Source: Lithospermum erythrorhizon (taxonomy: Eukaryota; Streptophyta; Magnoliopsida; Boraginales; Boraginaceae). Taken from it: a stretch of 64,000 nt of DNA. Shown here piece by piece: positions 36,421 to 48,412 of the stretch; position 1 is the stretch's first letter; the number at the start of each line of letters is the position of its first letter. Made by a program: the position numbers and the translations under genes. The notes beneath the pieces are model-generated. The model saw nothing but the letters and a program-made list of their open reading frames with translations, did not search any database and was not told the origin of the DNA. The stretch lies in NCBI GenBank assembly GCA_019722365.1, contig JADFUC010000679.1:124001-188000 (forward strand). Reading direction: 5' to 3'.

Positions 36421-39413
36421 GGGCCGGTGCTACGATCCACTTTGTCCCGCGTCTACAGTCATAGGCTAACCATAAGAAGTGTATCATGAAATACCCACGA
36501 CTTTCTTTACTCGAACTATGAAACCATGCTAATAAACCGATAGCGTCGAGGTGCGCATAATTAATCATGATTCTCAAAGGAAATTACGAGATCACCTTGT
36601 ATATCGAGGATGGATAAATCCCCTATAATATATCGACACCTAACCCACATACTCATTTGTGTCACCTAACATATGCCGTGATGATCCCGCTTAAAGGCGG
36701 GGCGTTTGACATAGTCAAAAACACTTGACTTCATTATAACATAGATGATTATATCGCGGTCTCAGAATTTCTAAACTTAACATTTCTAAGTGAGCGTCAT
36801 AGGACAGTTATACATATCTTATGATTTTCTGTGGTCGAATCGGCGCCTCAGTTATACAAACTATGACCCCATAAGATTGATTGCACTTCTGAGTTCTCAT
36901 GATCCAAGAAAATTGATCGTCCCGATGTCCCATTTATCTTGGTCATCAAATCTTTAGTCGCTAGCTTAAGTGACTGTCGACCAAGAAAAAATGGCTATCT
37001 TACGTTTCTAGACTTGAAGAGGTTCTCTTGTCAACACTTACAGGTTGCATCTCTAGAAACTACAGACTTGCATTAGGATTTATTATTTCAACCAACTGCA
37101 GAAAAATAAATGACTATATGAATGAATACGCATTCACATAATGTAGTTATGATCAGTTGTAAAGGCAAAGAACTACTTCTTGATCAATTGCTTAACTTAT
37201 TTGAAAGGTAAGTGAATTTAGCTCCCACTTGAACCTTGCGTCGTTCGGTGCATGAATCTCGCGTCATGGCTTGAAACTCTTTACAAGTAATCTTTACATC
37301 CATCTACTCGGTCTCATTCATGAAGAGCCGGTAAGCTTAGATTATCCTCGTATAATCATATACGGGTTGTGGACAAATGAGTTTCAAGCCGTTTGCCGCT
37401 GAGCTTTTCCTTTTAAGCTGTGGACGTTACCATACGAGGTCCGGTTCTTTGTCAAATCTTCCAAAACTTATGACTCAAATTGAAGATTAGAGACCTACTA
37501 GTTCAAGTATAAATAAGGATAAAACTTCGTTTTGATATATATAAAGACTATTTCATATTTTATGGCAATTAATAGAATTTCTCGAGTTATCGTTAGGCGG
37601 GGTTTCTGACACGATTAAGGTGTCAAATGCTATTAAATGCATATTCTTTAATAACGTTACTGATACAAATTGGTAGTAATGTTGTATAGTTCAAACTTAA
37701 CAGTTTACTCTTTGAGTATACTAAGTCGATACATTCGTGAATCAACACGGCCAGCGATTGTTCCGTGGAATGACCGTAATATTCACCATTCGGTTCTTGG
37801 TGAAACGACAAGCGTCAGATTCACTGTGCTTATAGTTGTCTCTATTATCTCAAAGTTACTACAAAGCATATTCGAATCCAGCGTGAATACCTTTAGTAAA
37901 AACCCATGATTCTATTATGGGAATACGTGCTATAATAAATGAGTCGTGATGTACCAGCAGCATGATCACGGCGTATAAATATATTAAATCATATTACCAT
38001 GTAATAGATTCGACCACTTTCGATCCCTTGCGTCTTTATATGTGAATGAGCCTCCTAATAGGGGATTGCCTTGTCAATAAGAGAATAAATACTATGCATA
38101 GAATTTAATCTCGATAGATTTTGAAAGCTGGTACCATGACGGATTATAACTATGACGAATGTCGTCTAAGCATATATTTTAAGTGGTTAATATAGCATAT
38201 GTCACATATATGTAATTGGGCTTTCAGATGTACAAGAATCGAATTTACTATTATCCCTTTTCAAGGTTGTAACAAAATTCCTTTTAGTATTGATAATGCA
38301 AAACATTATGTGTAGTTGTGCTCCCGTTAACCTTTAAAGGAAATCAAGGTTGATCTTGTTTCTTGACCACTTTGATTTCAATCAAAATATGATTATGGTT
38401 AAATGTGATTTAAGGAGACAACTCACTAGTTCGATGTCGCGTTTAACAATCACAGTAATGTAAGATTGATACATAAATTATCCTTGTGAGCGTAATAAAG
38501 GGAGTAGTATTCATTGATTTCAACAAATATTACCATGATTATCCCTTTTTATTTAAAAAAATATGTAGGATAATTATTGAAAAAAGAATAATTGAATTAA
38601 AATATATTATTACCAAAATGATAATTACAATTATCATAATAAAATATGGTAATAATCCATAAAAAATGAAATTAAAAGAGTTACCATAATTTAAAACTCT
38701 AAAACTAGGATTTTAAACGGATTAGGGTTTTAACAAAACCAGCCGCCCAAAAGAAGACGACGAACGGATGACCTCAGGCTACTCCGCGCCGTCGAAAGCC
38801 TTTGCCGGAGGCCAGCCGAATGTCGAGCAGCGTCAGCGAGTTGAACCCGGCAGTTTAGCGCCCGGGCCTTCTTACCGCCCGTCTTTTATAGATAATTTTT
38901 CATCTTTACGTTTAATTCAACTTTCTATAAAATGGGTTTGAAGGCTTTAAACATATTCAAACAATTTGGAAATTCAATTTTTTTTCACAATTTTCTTGAG
39001 CAGGACCTTTAAATTTTGTAAAATATTTACCACGATAATTAATTATTCAATTTCTACTCCTGAAAAATGAACATTATTTTGGAATACTTAAACTATCCAG
39101 AAAATTATGAAATTTTGTGGGTATTTTTATTATATCATAAAGAGTACAACAAAAATTCATAAATATTTTTAACAAATTTTAAACCCTTCAAACACATTAA
39201 AACTTTCAGATCTATAATCAAAACTAGTTTTAGAAACCCTTTCAATTCATGAAACATAAATCTAATGTCAAAACAACAAAACTAAGTTAAACCCATGAAT
39301 TAATTTTCATAACATACACTTATGACATAAATATATAAACATTAAAATTAACATAAAATTATTATTAAACATGAATCATATTAATATAGACAAAAATATG
39401 CAAACTTAAACAT
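36421..39413 (-). other. Internal domain of element B, no coding recognised
   Basis: No zinc knuckle, protease, integrase or YVDD block could be found in any minus-strand frame. Segments near 36650-36720, 37850-37910, 38160-38230 and 38290-38360 are alignable by eye with element C near 55120-55190, 53950-54020, 53615-53690 and 53470-53530, in the same relative order and orientation. A GC-rich patch lies at 38740-38885. Confidence 0.6.
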
Positions 39414-39426
39414 GCTCTTGATACCA
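39414..39426 (-). promoter_or_regulatory. Primer-binding site of element B
   Basis: On minus TGGTATCAAGAGC follows the end of the 5' LTR by one base. It is complementary to the 3' end of initiator Met-tRNA, the usual primer for plant copia elements. Confidence 0.75.
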
Positions 39427-39427
39427 C

Positions 39428-40460
39428 TAAAGGATAATACTATGCAAAACTTGTTTAAATCTTAAACAAAAGCATATCAGGATCATTTAAATTGCATAAA
39501 ATCAGAACTACAAAATATATACATATATATTAAATCGAGGAATATACTTACGTTGAAGCCGGCGGAAAACTTCGGCAACAAAAAATCTTTCCCCGAAGCT
39601 TTAAACAACAATTGGAAGTTCATGAGCAGCTCCAGGTGTAGTGCCTACAGTTAGTCTACACCGGGAGGATTTCGAGATACCGCCTTTAAATGCACTTTAG
39701 AACATGGATTGAAATGGACGATTTGTCAAGCAAAAACTATTGTTATTAAGCTTGAAATAAATTTATGCCAATAGGGAGGGTGCCCAAACTTAGGATTTTT
39801 GGGTTTGTTGTTTATGTTTTTCATGTAAAGTGTCATATATATAGGCTCACGTAAATAAAACTTTAACTTGGGTAACTAACGAGGCAGAAGCTCGTTAGCA
39901 GAAATCGGTTATTTAATTGAGTAACTATCGAGAGCCAATTAAATAAATAAATCATTAATATTGGTGAGCTTAACAAGCCCAAGTAAATAAACTCAATGAC
40001 TAGTTAATTAATCTTATAAATTTAATTAAACAAGTTAGATTAAAAAGTTAATTAATTGATACAACAATCGATTAATTCAAACTAAATCGATTTATTTCAC
40101 GTTACTCGTGTAATGTAATTATCTGATAGGAATCTAGATTGATTATAATCTTCCAATTTAACAAGTGTAGTTTTATTTAATACGTGAAATATAACTTCAA
40201 CATCCCAGTATGTAATATGACATACAGGCTCGAGATAATAGCGAGTTGTATATTAATATAAAGACCATTAATATTATTATAACGGTTATGCGTGGAAGTC
40301 TAGTAATAAAGCGTAACACAGATATTATCATTGAGGCAGACTAGTAATTACAATTACTAAGGTTGAATGTTCATTCAACTTAAACTAGTAAATGAATTAT
40401 TTACAACAATTGTAGCAATGGAAGCATAATAAATGAAACCAATAACTATTGATTTCCACA
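39428..40460 (-). repeat. 5' LTR of element B (1033 bp)
   Basis: On minus it starts TGTGGAAATCAATAGTT and ends ATTATCCTTTA. The motif CTCGAGCCTGTATGTCATATTAC resembles the CGAGCCT...GTCACAC motif of the A and C LTRs. Confidence 0.8.
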
Positions 40461-40599
40461 TGACAACTATTCTAAGTAAATTTTGTCTGGCAAATGGTGG
40501 TATGCGAGAGGCAAATTGAGTTACATTCACAGTATGATGCGAACCTCCTAACACCCAATCAGTTAGGTACTAGATAGAAAGGAGTATGGAATTAATGCA

Positions 40600-41370
40600 T
40601 TGCCACCGAGCAAAAAAGTTTTACTTAAATGATGTCACCTTTTTTAAAACTACTTCCTATTTTTCGCTTATGGAGGAGAATGATTATAAAGAAACGAAAA
40701 ATTGGTCATGAGAGAATAATAAACACAAGATATTTATGGCTGATAATTTCCAAGTGCACTACACTCACCAAAAATAATATGTCTCAAATTAATCCTCAAT
40801 CAAAACTTTGGTTTACACTCTTGGTTCTGATGAAGCGAAAACAAAAATAAAAACCACGAACTTCTCGTATAGCCAAGAGTCACAACCCACGTCAGTTGAA
40901 CCATTTGAAAATGATCATTCAGGTAATAAAGACCTAGGTGTTCCTATTGTTGTTCGAAAAAGAAATAGAATCATGCATCATATTTATAGATTTGTGTCTT
41001 ATACTAATCTATCATCTCTTTTTCGAGCTTTTACTACTAATATTCCAGTATTACTACTCAAAGAACATGAAAAAGACCCTTGAAATTCCAAAATGGAGGG
41101 ATGGAGTCCTAGAAAAAAGGTTACGAAAAAATCAAATCGGGATCATTGACTTACCGTCGAGATAAAAAAGCGATAAGCTACAAAATGGGTATTCAACCTG
41201 AAATGCAATGAGAATGGGAAAGTTGAGAGATACAAAGTCTAATTGGTGGCCAAATGGTACACTCAAAGAATATTGACTTCAGCGAAACCTTTGCCCCGGT
41301 TGCAAAACTGAACACTCTCAAGATCTTACACTCTCTGGCAGCAAATATTGATTGGGAACTTCACCCTCCT
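40600..41370 (+). pseudogene. copia pol fragment: integrase end and RT start (element E)
   Basis: KKFYLNDVTFF near 40615-40647 matches the end of copia integrase (FYVTMDVTFFE). HHIYRFVSYTNLSSLFRAF (about 40975-41030) and, in another frame, LEIPKWRDGVLEKRLRKNQIG (41070-41150) match the linker and the start of RT (EAL.IPEW..AV.EEM.AL.KN.T). KWVFNLKCNENGKVERYKV near 41180-41240 and PLPRLQN-type wording near 41285 continue the RT. It stops abruptly at about 41370, before the catalytic YVDD. No LTR is attached. Confidence 0.8.
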
Positions 41371-42843
41371 CTTAGCATCCTCATTTACATTTCCAAATGA
41401 GGATCCTATAACTCTAATCAAGTCAATCTGAACACGATCTTCTAAGAGAAACCTACATTGATCTCGATTATATAAATATCTTTACATTTGTAAGTTTAAC
41501 AAAACCAACTTTTGATCTTGTGAGAATATTTCCCAATCAAAACAGTTCTCCTCAAGGATGGACCACTAGCAATCAACTTCCATTTACGCATAATGTGTGA
41601 CACAAGCATACCATAGGAAATCGTAGTGGCCTTAACATTGAACATCGAATAATTCATGTGAGAGCCAATAATTACTGGAAGATTTATCGGAACCCTATTC
41701 TTAAAGTTGTATAGAATGGATGAGATTGTCTTAGGGGGACTCTTATCACGATTACCTATAGGTAGTGTTCTTGGGCGAGAGGGCGAGATCAGTCGAAATT
41801 CGGCCCGTTTACTCGCCGGTCTTGTTTGAGTCCGATGCAGGAGTACTCTTTTGGTCAGGTAACCCGATTAGGACGGACCGTACCACATTAAAATACCTGA
41901 TAAGGAAGGTATATATATCTAAATCCTCAAATAGTCCATTACTCCATTCGATTAATCATTTTCCACTTACTTGAGCCTGTTGGCTCAATCTCGTTTTACT
42001 TATTCACAAGCTCGATTTTCATACCCAACAATCTTTACCGTTTTTACTTTGACTCTCCACAAAAAAGATGAATGACTAAAAAGTTAAATATGAGTTATGA
42101 CCCAAATAATAAAAAGAGACCAAACAACTACCAGTTTATTGCTGAAATATTTGATGAATTTGTGAGACCATTTCATTATGGATTTGTGAGTTTTCTCTTC
42201 ATCTTCTATTTAATTGCATGCATGTTTAATTTTTTGTGAATATCTTCTTGTATTCAATTAATCAATTTGTTAAAGGTTTGAATTTTGGGGGTTTTCAAAT
42301 TTTCAATTAAGGTTTTCAGTTTCAATGTGAACTTATTTGTGTTTCAATTTTGTGGGTTTCAATTAGAGTTGATTTTTTGGGGTTTTCAATTAAGGTTCCA
42401 ATTTTGGGGTTTTCAGTTAGGTTTTTGATTTTGGGTTTGTTAATTTTGGAGTTTTCAATCCGTTTCAAATTTGGAATTTTATCGAGACGGATTTGAGTAC
42501 CCGCCCGATAACTATCGGTTCCGGTCCGGATCCAATTTTTTGACCGAAAATATTACCGGTCCGGTCCGGGTATATCCGATATCCTTATCGGATGAATACG
42601 AGATAATCGATACGACCGTCCAGGACGATATGAGCTACTATAGGCACAATAGCTCTTCCCAAACAATTTATAGAAAACTTGTCCTCTACATTCAATAACT
42701 AAATCGAAGAATAGTATGATCTTTATCTTATAGGAGGAAACTCACTGTGATTTAAAATCAGAACGTTAAGAATGGTGGCGATAAGCAGCCGTTTAACATC
42801 CCCGTAATCACGAAACCGAGACTCCAAACCCGAAATTCGAGGT
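41371..42843. other. No confident gene; mixed transposon debris
   Basis: A 10-bp-arm inverted repeat (ATCCTCATTT...AAATGAGGAT) sits at 41377-41404 at the edge of copia fragment E. The minus strand at about 41490-41680 can be read as ATTISYGMLVSHIMRKW and nearby residues, loosely like the plant putative-transposon domain found in retroelement env-like ORFs; this is weak. A 55-codon frame (42072-42239) and GGTCCGGTCCGG-type sequence near 42520-42570 are unassigned. At 42270-42470, TTTCAATT(T/A)TGGGG(G)TTTT units repeat irregularly. Confidence 0.4.
42270..42470. repeat. Degenerate TTTTGGGGTTTTCAATT repeats
   Basis: Seven or so irregular copies of a T/G-rich unit (TTTTGGGGTTTTCAATTAAGG) occur head to tail. 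Probably intron- or MITE-like simple-sequence DNA. Confidence 0.55.
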
Positions 42844-43675
42844 TTTTGATGCGTAGATAATTGGCTTGAGTTTTCATGAAGATTATATTTAATGGCGGCC
42901 GTTGGCATACGACCGCGCATGAGCATCGCGCGAGTGGCCAGCGGTGGCGAGGGTTTTTGGATATGCCGACTTTGCGTTTATCGGGGCTATGAGATTTGCG
43001 AGATTTTCCAATCTTTAGAGATCTCGACAAGATATTCATGGGATCAGAATGTTTATTAAGGAAAGTGTTGAAGTTATAGGGGCTCGTATGGCATGGAAGG
43101 TGGTGGATTTCATATCGAAGCATTCTTACCGTAAATGAAGGCGAAACCCTATAAGACCTAACATATAAGACCGTTGGTGAAGAATGAAGACCACGAAACA
43201 TATTTTATTATTGAGAGAGAGCATTCTTGTATTAAGAGAAAAGCATGCTGAGTGGTAGTATGGGTCAATTGTGTTAGAAGCATTCCTCTTCAACTAATGT
43301 ACGGTTGTTACAACTCGTTGTTGTGACAGTCATTGAGTGTTTTCTTTGAGATTGTATTACGTCGAGTACTGGGATAGTATCGACAAGGGAGTAACATAGA
43401 TAGGAGGATCCTAGTCTTAGAAGCTAAGTTGAAGGTTAGTTAGGGCGTCGTGAAACGTGGATCGTTTGTATAAGACCCTGCTTGTAATAACTTCAAGAAT
43501 AGTGGAAGTTTCAGGGCTAAAATTGCCCCAGACGTAGAGTGACTTGCAGTGGTAAATCTTGATGTGCTTTACATTCGCATCCTTTGTTTTTATTGTGTTT
43601 GATATTTGATTAAATCAGTGTTTTGAAATTTGTTGGTGGGACAACATTTGTTTCTTAGAAGAGTTCACTTTTCCA
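42844..43675 (+). repeat. 5' LTR of element D (832 bp)
   Basis: From TTTTGATGCGTAGATAATTGGC it aligns with the 3' LTR (TGTCGATGCGCAGATAATTGGC) across its length, including ATATTTTATTATT and CCTAGTCTTAGAAGCTAAG. It ends CACTTTTCCA next to the primer-binding site. Confidence 0.85.
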
Positions 43676-43694
43676 ATTAGTATCGAGAGGAGCA
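43676..43694 (+). promoter_or_regulatory. Primer-binding site of element D
   Basis: ATTAGTATCGAGAGGAGC directly follows the LTR. Family members have ATTGGTATCAGAGAGGAGC here, complementary to initiator Met-tRNA. Two changes are visible. Confidence 0.75.
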
Positions 43695-43739
43695 CTCGAC
43701 ATACAGTGAGATCAAGTGAATTCGAGACATGGGCGTTGT

Positions 43740-44480
43740 TAAAGAAGGAGGTTATTCTGAAACCTCACTTGATTGGAAGGGAATAATTATCCTCTTGGAA
43801 AGCTAGGATAGCTGCCTTTCACCAAATCTATTGATTCAAGAGACACAGAAGTAAATAATTACTGGGTGGACACCTCCCGCTCGGCGGATGAAGAAGGAGG
43901 TGTTGTGGCCCGAGGCGAAAGGACCCTGCGGAGAAACGAGTTGGCTACAGAAATGACAAAGCCCTAAATGCTATATTTACTGCTGTGGATCAGAATGTGT
44001 TCAAAATAATCAGCACCTGCACTATAGCAAAGGAAGCATGGGATATTCTTCAGACCGCGTATGAAGGAACTGCTAAAGTAAGGATGTCTAGACTCCAACA
44101 ACTTACAACCAGATGGGAAACTGCCAAGATGGAAGAAGATGAGTCCATTACTGCATATAGCACAAGAATAAACGACATGGCAAATGAAGCATACGCTCTT
44201 GGAGAACCTATATCAAATGAGAAGCAGGTCCGAAAGTGCCCAGATCCGTTCACAAAGATTCGAGAAATAAGGTTACGGCGATAGAAGAAGTCTTAGTGTT
44301 ATGCGACTAGATGATCACGGTGGAAATCTTACCCACGTATGGAATGAAGATAGACTCCTTTGAGCACGCAAAGAAGAAAGGGATTGCTGCTTGGTATCGG
44401 GTACAAGAAGGAGATGATGAAGATCTCGAGGAAACATGAACTTACTGTTAAGAACTTAATAAAACCATGAAAGGTTTAAT
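43740..44480 (+). pseudogene. SIRE-like gag (element D)
   Basis: The open stretch 43985-44284 encodes 99 residues. VFKIISTCTIAKEAWDILQT then RMSRLQQLTTRWETAKMEED, YSTRINDMANEAYALGEPIS and NEKQVRKC match the UBN2-type gag of SIRE elements (family ISTC..AKEAWDIL...EGT..V..S.LQ.LT..FE.L.M.EDE.I..F..R...IANE...LGE). Bases 43690-43985 carry the degenerate gag start. The next piece, KVTAIEE-like, follows in another frame. Gag would form the particle shell; here it is broken. Confidence 0.85.
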
Positions 44481-44489
44481 AAAAATCTT

Positions 44490-45560
44490 TTATAGGAGGT
44501 GATAACTCCGATGTAGTTATGACAAGCGGTTTGACGATTGGAAAAAGGATCAACAAAATCATAGGAGGCGGCATAAATGGGATACGACCCTGACAAAATC
44601 AACAATTTCGGGGGAGGGGAGTCGATGTAGAGATGAAGGTTTGGACACATTAATTGATATCCAAACTACATCAAAAAACAAACCGGGAGTTACTACTCTA
44701 CTCATTCGGTATTGATGGCAGTGAGGATGAAGGTAATAATCAAAACACCTTTGTTGCGTTCAACTTGCTAGAATCCGTCAAAGAAGTAAATGTACACCCA
44801 ATTTGTATGCTCATGTCCAGTCGAGTGAAAGTGATGATGAAGGGAGAGGCGGGCGGGAGGTGATAGCCAACTATCAAATGTTATTTCAAAAATGGACCAA
44901 ATTAACTACATGGCTACACCACGGTAGAAAGCTGAAAAGAGCAGTGATTGTACAAAATATGAATCTTGTCAAGAAAATTGAAGAAACGAAAGTGAGAATT
45001 AATTTGTTGGGAAAAATTCAAGCCATGACTAGAGGCATCAAAATGATGAATTCTAATCTTGAAATTCTTGATGAAATCTTGGAAAAAGGAAGAAAGAATT
45101 TATTTAGATGCGGAATAGGTTATACGAGAGAATTGGAAGGAAGATTCAATCTACCATTGTAGATACCCGCTAAGGATACTTACAACTTGACAAATTAGGT
45201 ATGGGAGAAAAGGGTTAGTTGGAAATACTATCATTGTGGAAGAAAGGGACATATAACATAAATGCTTGCTATAGAATTTTATGGTAAGGGGCCGAAGCAA
45301 GTATCGTGTTCCTAGAAAGTGGGTAAGGAAGGAACTGTGCTAAGTAATGTAATTATTTAGCCTCTGCAGGCCTCTGCTTGGGAGGGTGAGCCCACTTTGG
45401 CGATGGTTGCTCCAAACACATGACTAGAAACAAATCTGTCTGAATAACATAGAAGAAATACGAGAGATGTGTCACTTTTGGAGGAGAAAGGGAAGAATTA
45501 CGGGGAAAGAGGTGTCTTAATGTAGGATTTACTTGAGGAATGTATTATTAGTGGATGGAT
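44490..45560 (+). pseudogene. gag C-terminus, zinc knuckle and protease trace (element D)
   Basis: A YYHCGRKGHIT block at 45226-45258 corresponds to the family knuckle CYYCGKKGHIR..C, with the first cysteine as tyrosine and the last lost to a stop. LRNVLLVDGLT at about 45531-45563 matches the segment VF.VDGLK.NL after the protease. The lysine-rich open stretch 44803-45162 between gag and the knuckle fits the basic gag tail. The protease DTG site itself was not found. Confidence 0.65.
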
Positions 45561-45839
45561 TGACCCGTAAACCTCGTTAGTATCAGGTCAAGCGTGTGAT
45601 GAAGGAATGAACGTGGTCTTCACTAAAGAAATGTGCATTGCAAACAATGCTCAAGGAGAACAATTATGAGAAGAGCGAATCGATAGACAAGTACTACTTA
45701 TGGATATCTAAAGAAGCGTGTCATGTAAAGAGTGGGTGATGAAGTGGATTGCTTTGTACGAAAAAGATTGGAGGCAAACTATAGAAACATTCAACAATTG
45801 ATCTCAAAAGAAGAGCATGGGGACTTCCTGAGATGAACA

Positions 45840-46640
45840 TAAAAAGAAAAAAACTTGTGGAGAATGTCAAGTTGGAAAACAGACTAAAGTGTCGCGCAAT
45901 TGTTACAATAAGTGGTTACCCATTTAAGAATCTTTGGAGCTGGCTTACATATGGATTTAATGGGACCAATGCAGGTAGAAAGTGTAGGGGGAAAGAGTGT
46001 ATATATATGTTCGTGTCGATGATTTTTTCACGATATATAAAGTGAATTGAATTTCTTGAGAAAAATCCGATGCGCTTGAATTAACAGCAGCCTTTCGACT
46101 CTGAGAGAGAAAAAGATAACGATCATTAGGATCGAGGAAGTGATGCATGGAAAGAATTTGAAAATTCTCGCTTAATAGAATTTTTGTAACATAGAAGGAA
46201 TCGGGCATGAGTTTTACATTCCTATCACCCCCACGACAAATGGGATTGTCGAAAGGAAGAACCGGCCATCAAGAAATGGCTAGGTGATCTTGCGTCTGAA
46301 AAGAATATTCGGATAAAATTAAGGCGGGAGGTATCGTCTTGCGTGCTATATTCCTGTGAGAATTACCTTTCGACCAGGCACAAACAATACAACATATGAA
46401 ATATGGAGGGGGAGAAGGCCCAGTGTTCAATATTTTCATATCTTTGGTAGTGTTTGTTACGTGCTTGTCGATAGAAACAGGCAAAATTCGATGTCAAAGG
46501 GAGATGAAGAGAATATTTGCAGGATACTCCGAGAAGCGGCGAGGGCATTAAGAGTGTACAACAAACGGACACAAACCATCATGGAGTCAATAAATGTCAA
46601 AGTCAAATCAAGTTGAAAATCCAGAAGAAGAGGACGAAGA
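45840..46640 (+). pseudogene. copia integrase (element D)
   Basis: CGECQVGKQTK at about 45858-45891 (zinc CxxC), LELAYMDLMGPMQVESVGGK at about 45937-46000 and a VDDFS region near 46015 match the SIRE pre-integrase and integrase start (C..CQ.GKQ.K; LELLHMDLMGPMQVES.GGK). TNGIVERKN near 46237-46263 and AYSCEN-type wording follow. TYEIWRGRRPSVQYFHIFGSVCYVL in 46356-46480 and KGDEE near 46496 are the C-terminal block (PYE.W.GKKP...YFHVFG..CY.L). Broken by stops and shifts. Confidence 0.85.
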
Positions 46641-47640
46641 GGAGCCGGTATTTGTCAATCAGCGTCACATTTGCGGTGAAGACAATGACTTGATGATAAT
46701 GAAAACAACTCCACCATTGAGGACCAATGGCGTGATTGAGCCATTTGCACGTATTGGAAGACTCATCCCATCAGTAACATAATAGGTGAAAGCAGGGAGG
46801 GATCACCACAAGACAAAAAGAGAGTTGATTCTGCAGAAAAATGGTAGTTATTTGGGAAAGCATTACTTCTTATAAAATCGAACAAAATATGAAAGGCGCT
46901 CTTGAGATAGAAAATTGGATCAATGCCATGCAAGAAAGAAGCTGAGTACGGTTGAGAGAAATGAAATGCAGGGAATTGGTGCCAAGGCCAAAAGATCACA
47001 ATATTATAGGAACAAGAGGATCTTCAAGAATAAATCCGATGAAAATGGGAATGTTATAAGAAATAAAAGTCGAGGTTAATGGCTCGAGTGCAGCTCAAGT
47101 TGAAGGAATTGATTTTGAAGAAACATTTGCTCCGGTTGCTAGAATGGAGGCCATCAGATTATTACTTGCACTAGCATGTCTTCTAAAATTCAAATTGTAT
47201 CAAATGGATGTCAAAACAGCCTTTCTAAATGGCATAGTACATGAAGAAGTGTATGTGGAACAACCCAAAGGCTTTGAGGATCTGTCAGGGAATCGAGTCT
47301 CGAGCTCAAGAAGGTACTCTGGAGGCTAAACAAGCTCCCTAGAGCATGGTATGAAAGAGCTAGCTGTCTATCTACTCAAGAATGGGTATACCACGAGGAG
47401 GGAGTTGATGAGTACTTATTCATAAAGGAGAAGATCGTGATGGTAGCCCAGTCTATGTCGATGACATTATTTTTTGTGGAGTGTCAAACGGCCCAGTAAA
47501 AGCTGTTCATTCAACGGATGGAAAATTTGAATTTGAGATGAGCATGGTAGGAGGTAAGAAATTTTCTGAGATCGGATCGATCAAATGAAGGATAAGCGTA
47601 TTCGTCTCGAGTCAAAATATGCCAAACGTTGTACAAAAAT
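46640..47640 (+). pseudogene. copia reverse transcriptase (element D)
   Basis: [20 protein letters not shown] and [20 protein letters not shown] with PKGFED (47144-47290) are unmistakable SIRE-type RT blocks. [13 protein letters not shown] immediately precedes them at about 47108-47140. The catalytic motif YVDD is at 47454-47465 (VYVDDIIFCG). Bases 46640-47100 hold the acidic linker and degenerate start. The catalytic residues survive, but frames change at about 47300 and 47420. Confidence 0.88.
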
Positions 47641-47689
47641 TTGGTCTTGAGAATCTTTAAGCCGATAGAACACTATGGAAACTCATTTG

Positions 47690-48345
47690 AAGATTACCAA
47701 GGATGAAGTGGAAAAAGAAGTTGACATTAGCAACTATAGAAGTATGATTGGAAATGCCTTTTCTTAGCAGTAGTAGACGACATTGCTGGCGCTCGGTTGG
47801 AGTATGTGCAAGGTTTGGCTTAGCGCCTAAGAAAGCCACTTGAATCTTGAAGAGGATTATAAAATATGTGCAGGTACTCTCAACCATGGGTTGTGTATAC
47901 GTTGACCTTAACGATTCTCTTGTAGGGTCTTGTGATCTTGTGTGGAAATCTTGAAGATAGAAAAAGCACCTCGGGATGTTTCTTTCTTGGAAATAATTTG
48001 GTGTCATGGCTCGGTGAAAGCAGAACTACGTATCTACATCCTGGCTGACGAGTATATTGCGGCGGGGAAGTGGGTGCGCTCAACTAATATGGATGAAGCA
48101 AATGATTGAGGAATACGGTGTTAATCCAGTGTTATGACAATACCGTGATAACACGAGTTCCATAAGTATTTCAAAGAATCCAAAGACAACACGTTGTAAC
48201 GAAGCACACGATATAAGACATCACTATAGTGGAGCTAGCTTGAAACAAAGAAATTCAACCGAACATGTTAGTACCGACAGCGTATTGTTGATATTTTACC
48301 AAAGGTTTGGATATGAATCAGCTTCCTCTCGAGTACCCAAGAGCC
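47690..48345 (+). pseudogene. copia RNase H (element D)
   Basis: DEVEKEVDISNYRSMIGNAF near 47702-47760 is the block between RT and RNase H (K...G..VD...YR.MIGSLLYLT). GSCDLVWKS then KKHLGMF near 47928-47975 and SWK*FGVMA near 47982 are degenerate RNase H (family STSG.CFFLGN.LVSW). FTKGLDMNQLPLE (48297-48335) is the pol C-terminus (DIFTK.L). A hairpin at 48352-48412 immediately follows. Confidence 0.75.
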
Positions 48346-48351
48346 ACCCTA

Positions 48352-48412
48352 GGCTTCAGGTGTTATAGACAAATAAGGGTCTATTGTAATCGTTATAACA
48401 CCTACTGAAAGC
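48352..48412 (+). other. Hairpin between pol end and env-like region of D
   Basis: GGCTTCAGGTGTTATA (48352-48367) pairs with TATAACACCTACTGAAAGCC (about 48393-48412) around a 25-nt loop, with small bulges. A further TGTTATAA repeats at 48417. It could be a readthrough, end-formation or simple palindromic element. The function is not shown. Confidence 0.6.

Larger units (their letters stand above)
32182..40460 (-). mobile_element. Non-coding LTR retrotransposon B (LARD-like)
   Basis: On minus: 5' LTR 40460-39428 (1033 bp), primer-binding site TGGTATCAAGAGC (39426-39414), an internal region of about 3 kb without recognisable gag or pol, polypurine tract AAGGGAAATCGGGAG (36420-36406), and a 3' LTR running from 36405 to 32182 that is split by a LINE at 32466-35959. 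The two LTRs align over both their ends. The internal region is colinear in several stretches with that of element C. I read it as non-autonomous, relying on proteins of a related copia element. No 5-bp duplication is evident (AACTG versus TGACA). Confidence 0.75.

Noticed and set aside
42471..42698. 75-codon frame with GGTCCGGTCCGG-type sequence
   Set aside because: The formula-like repeats resemble subterminal transposon DNA, not protein coding; no relative recognised.
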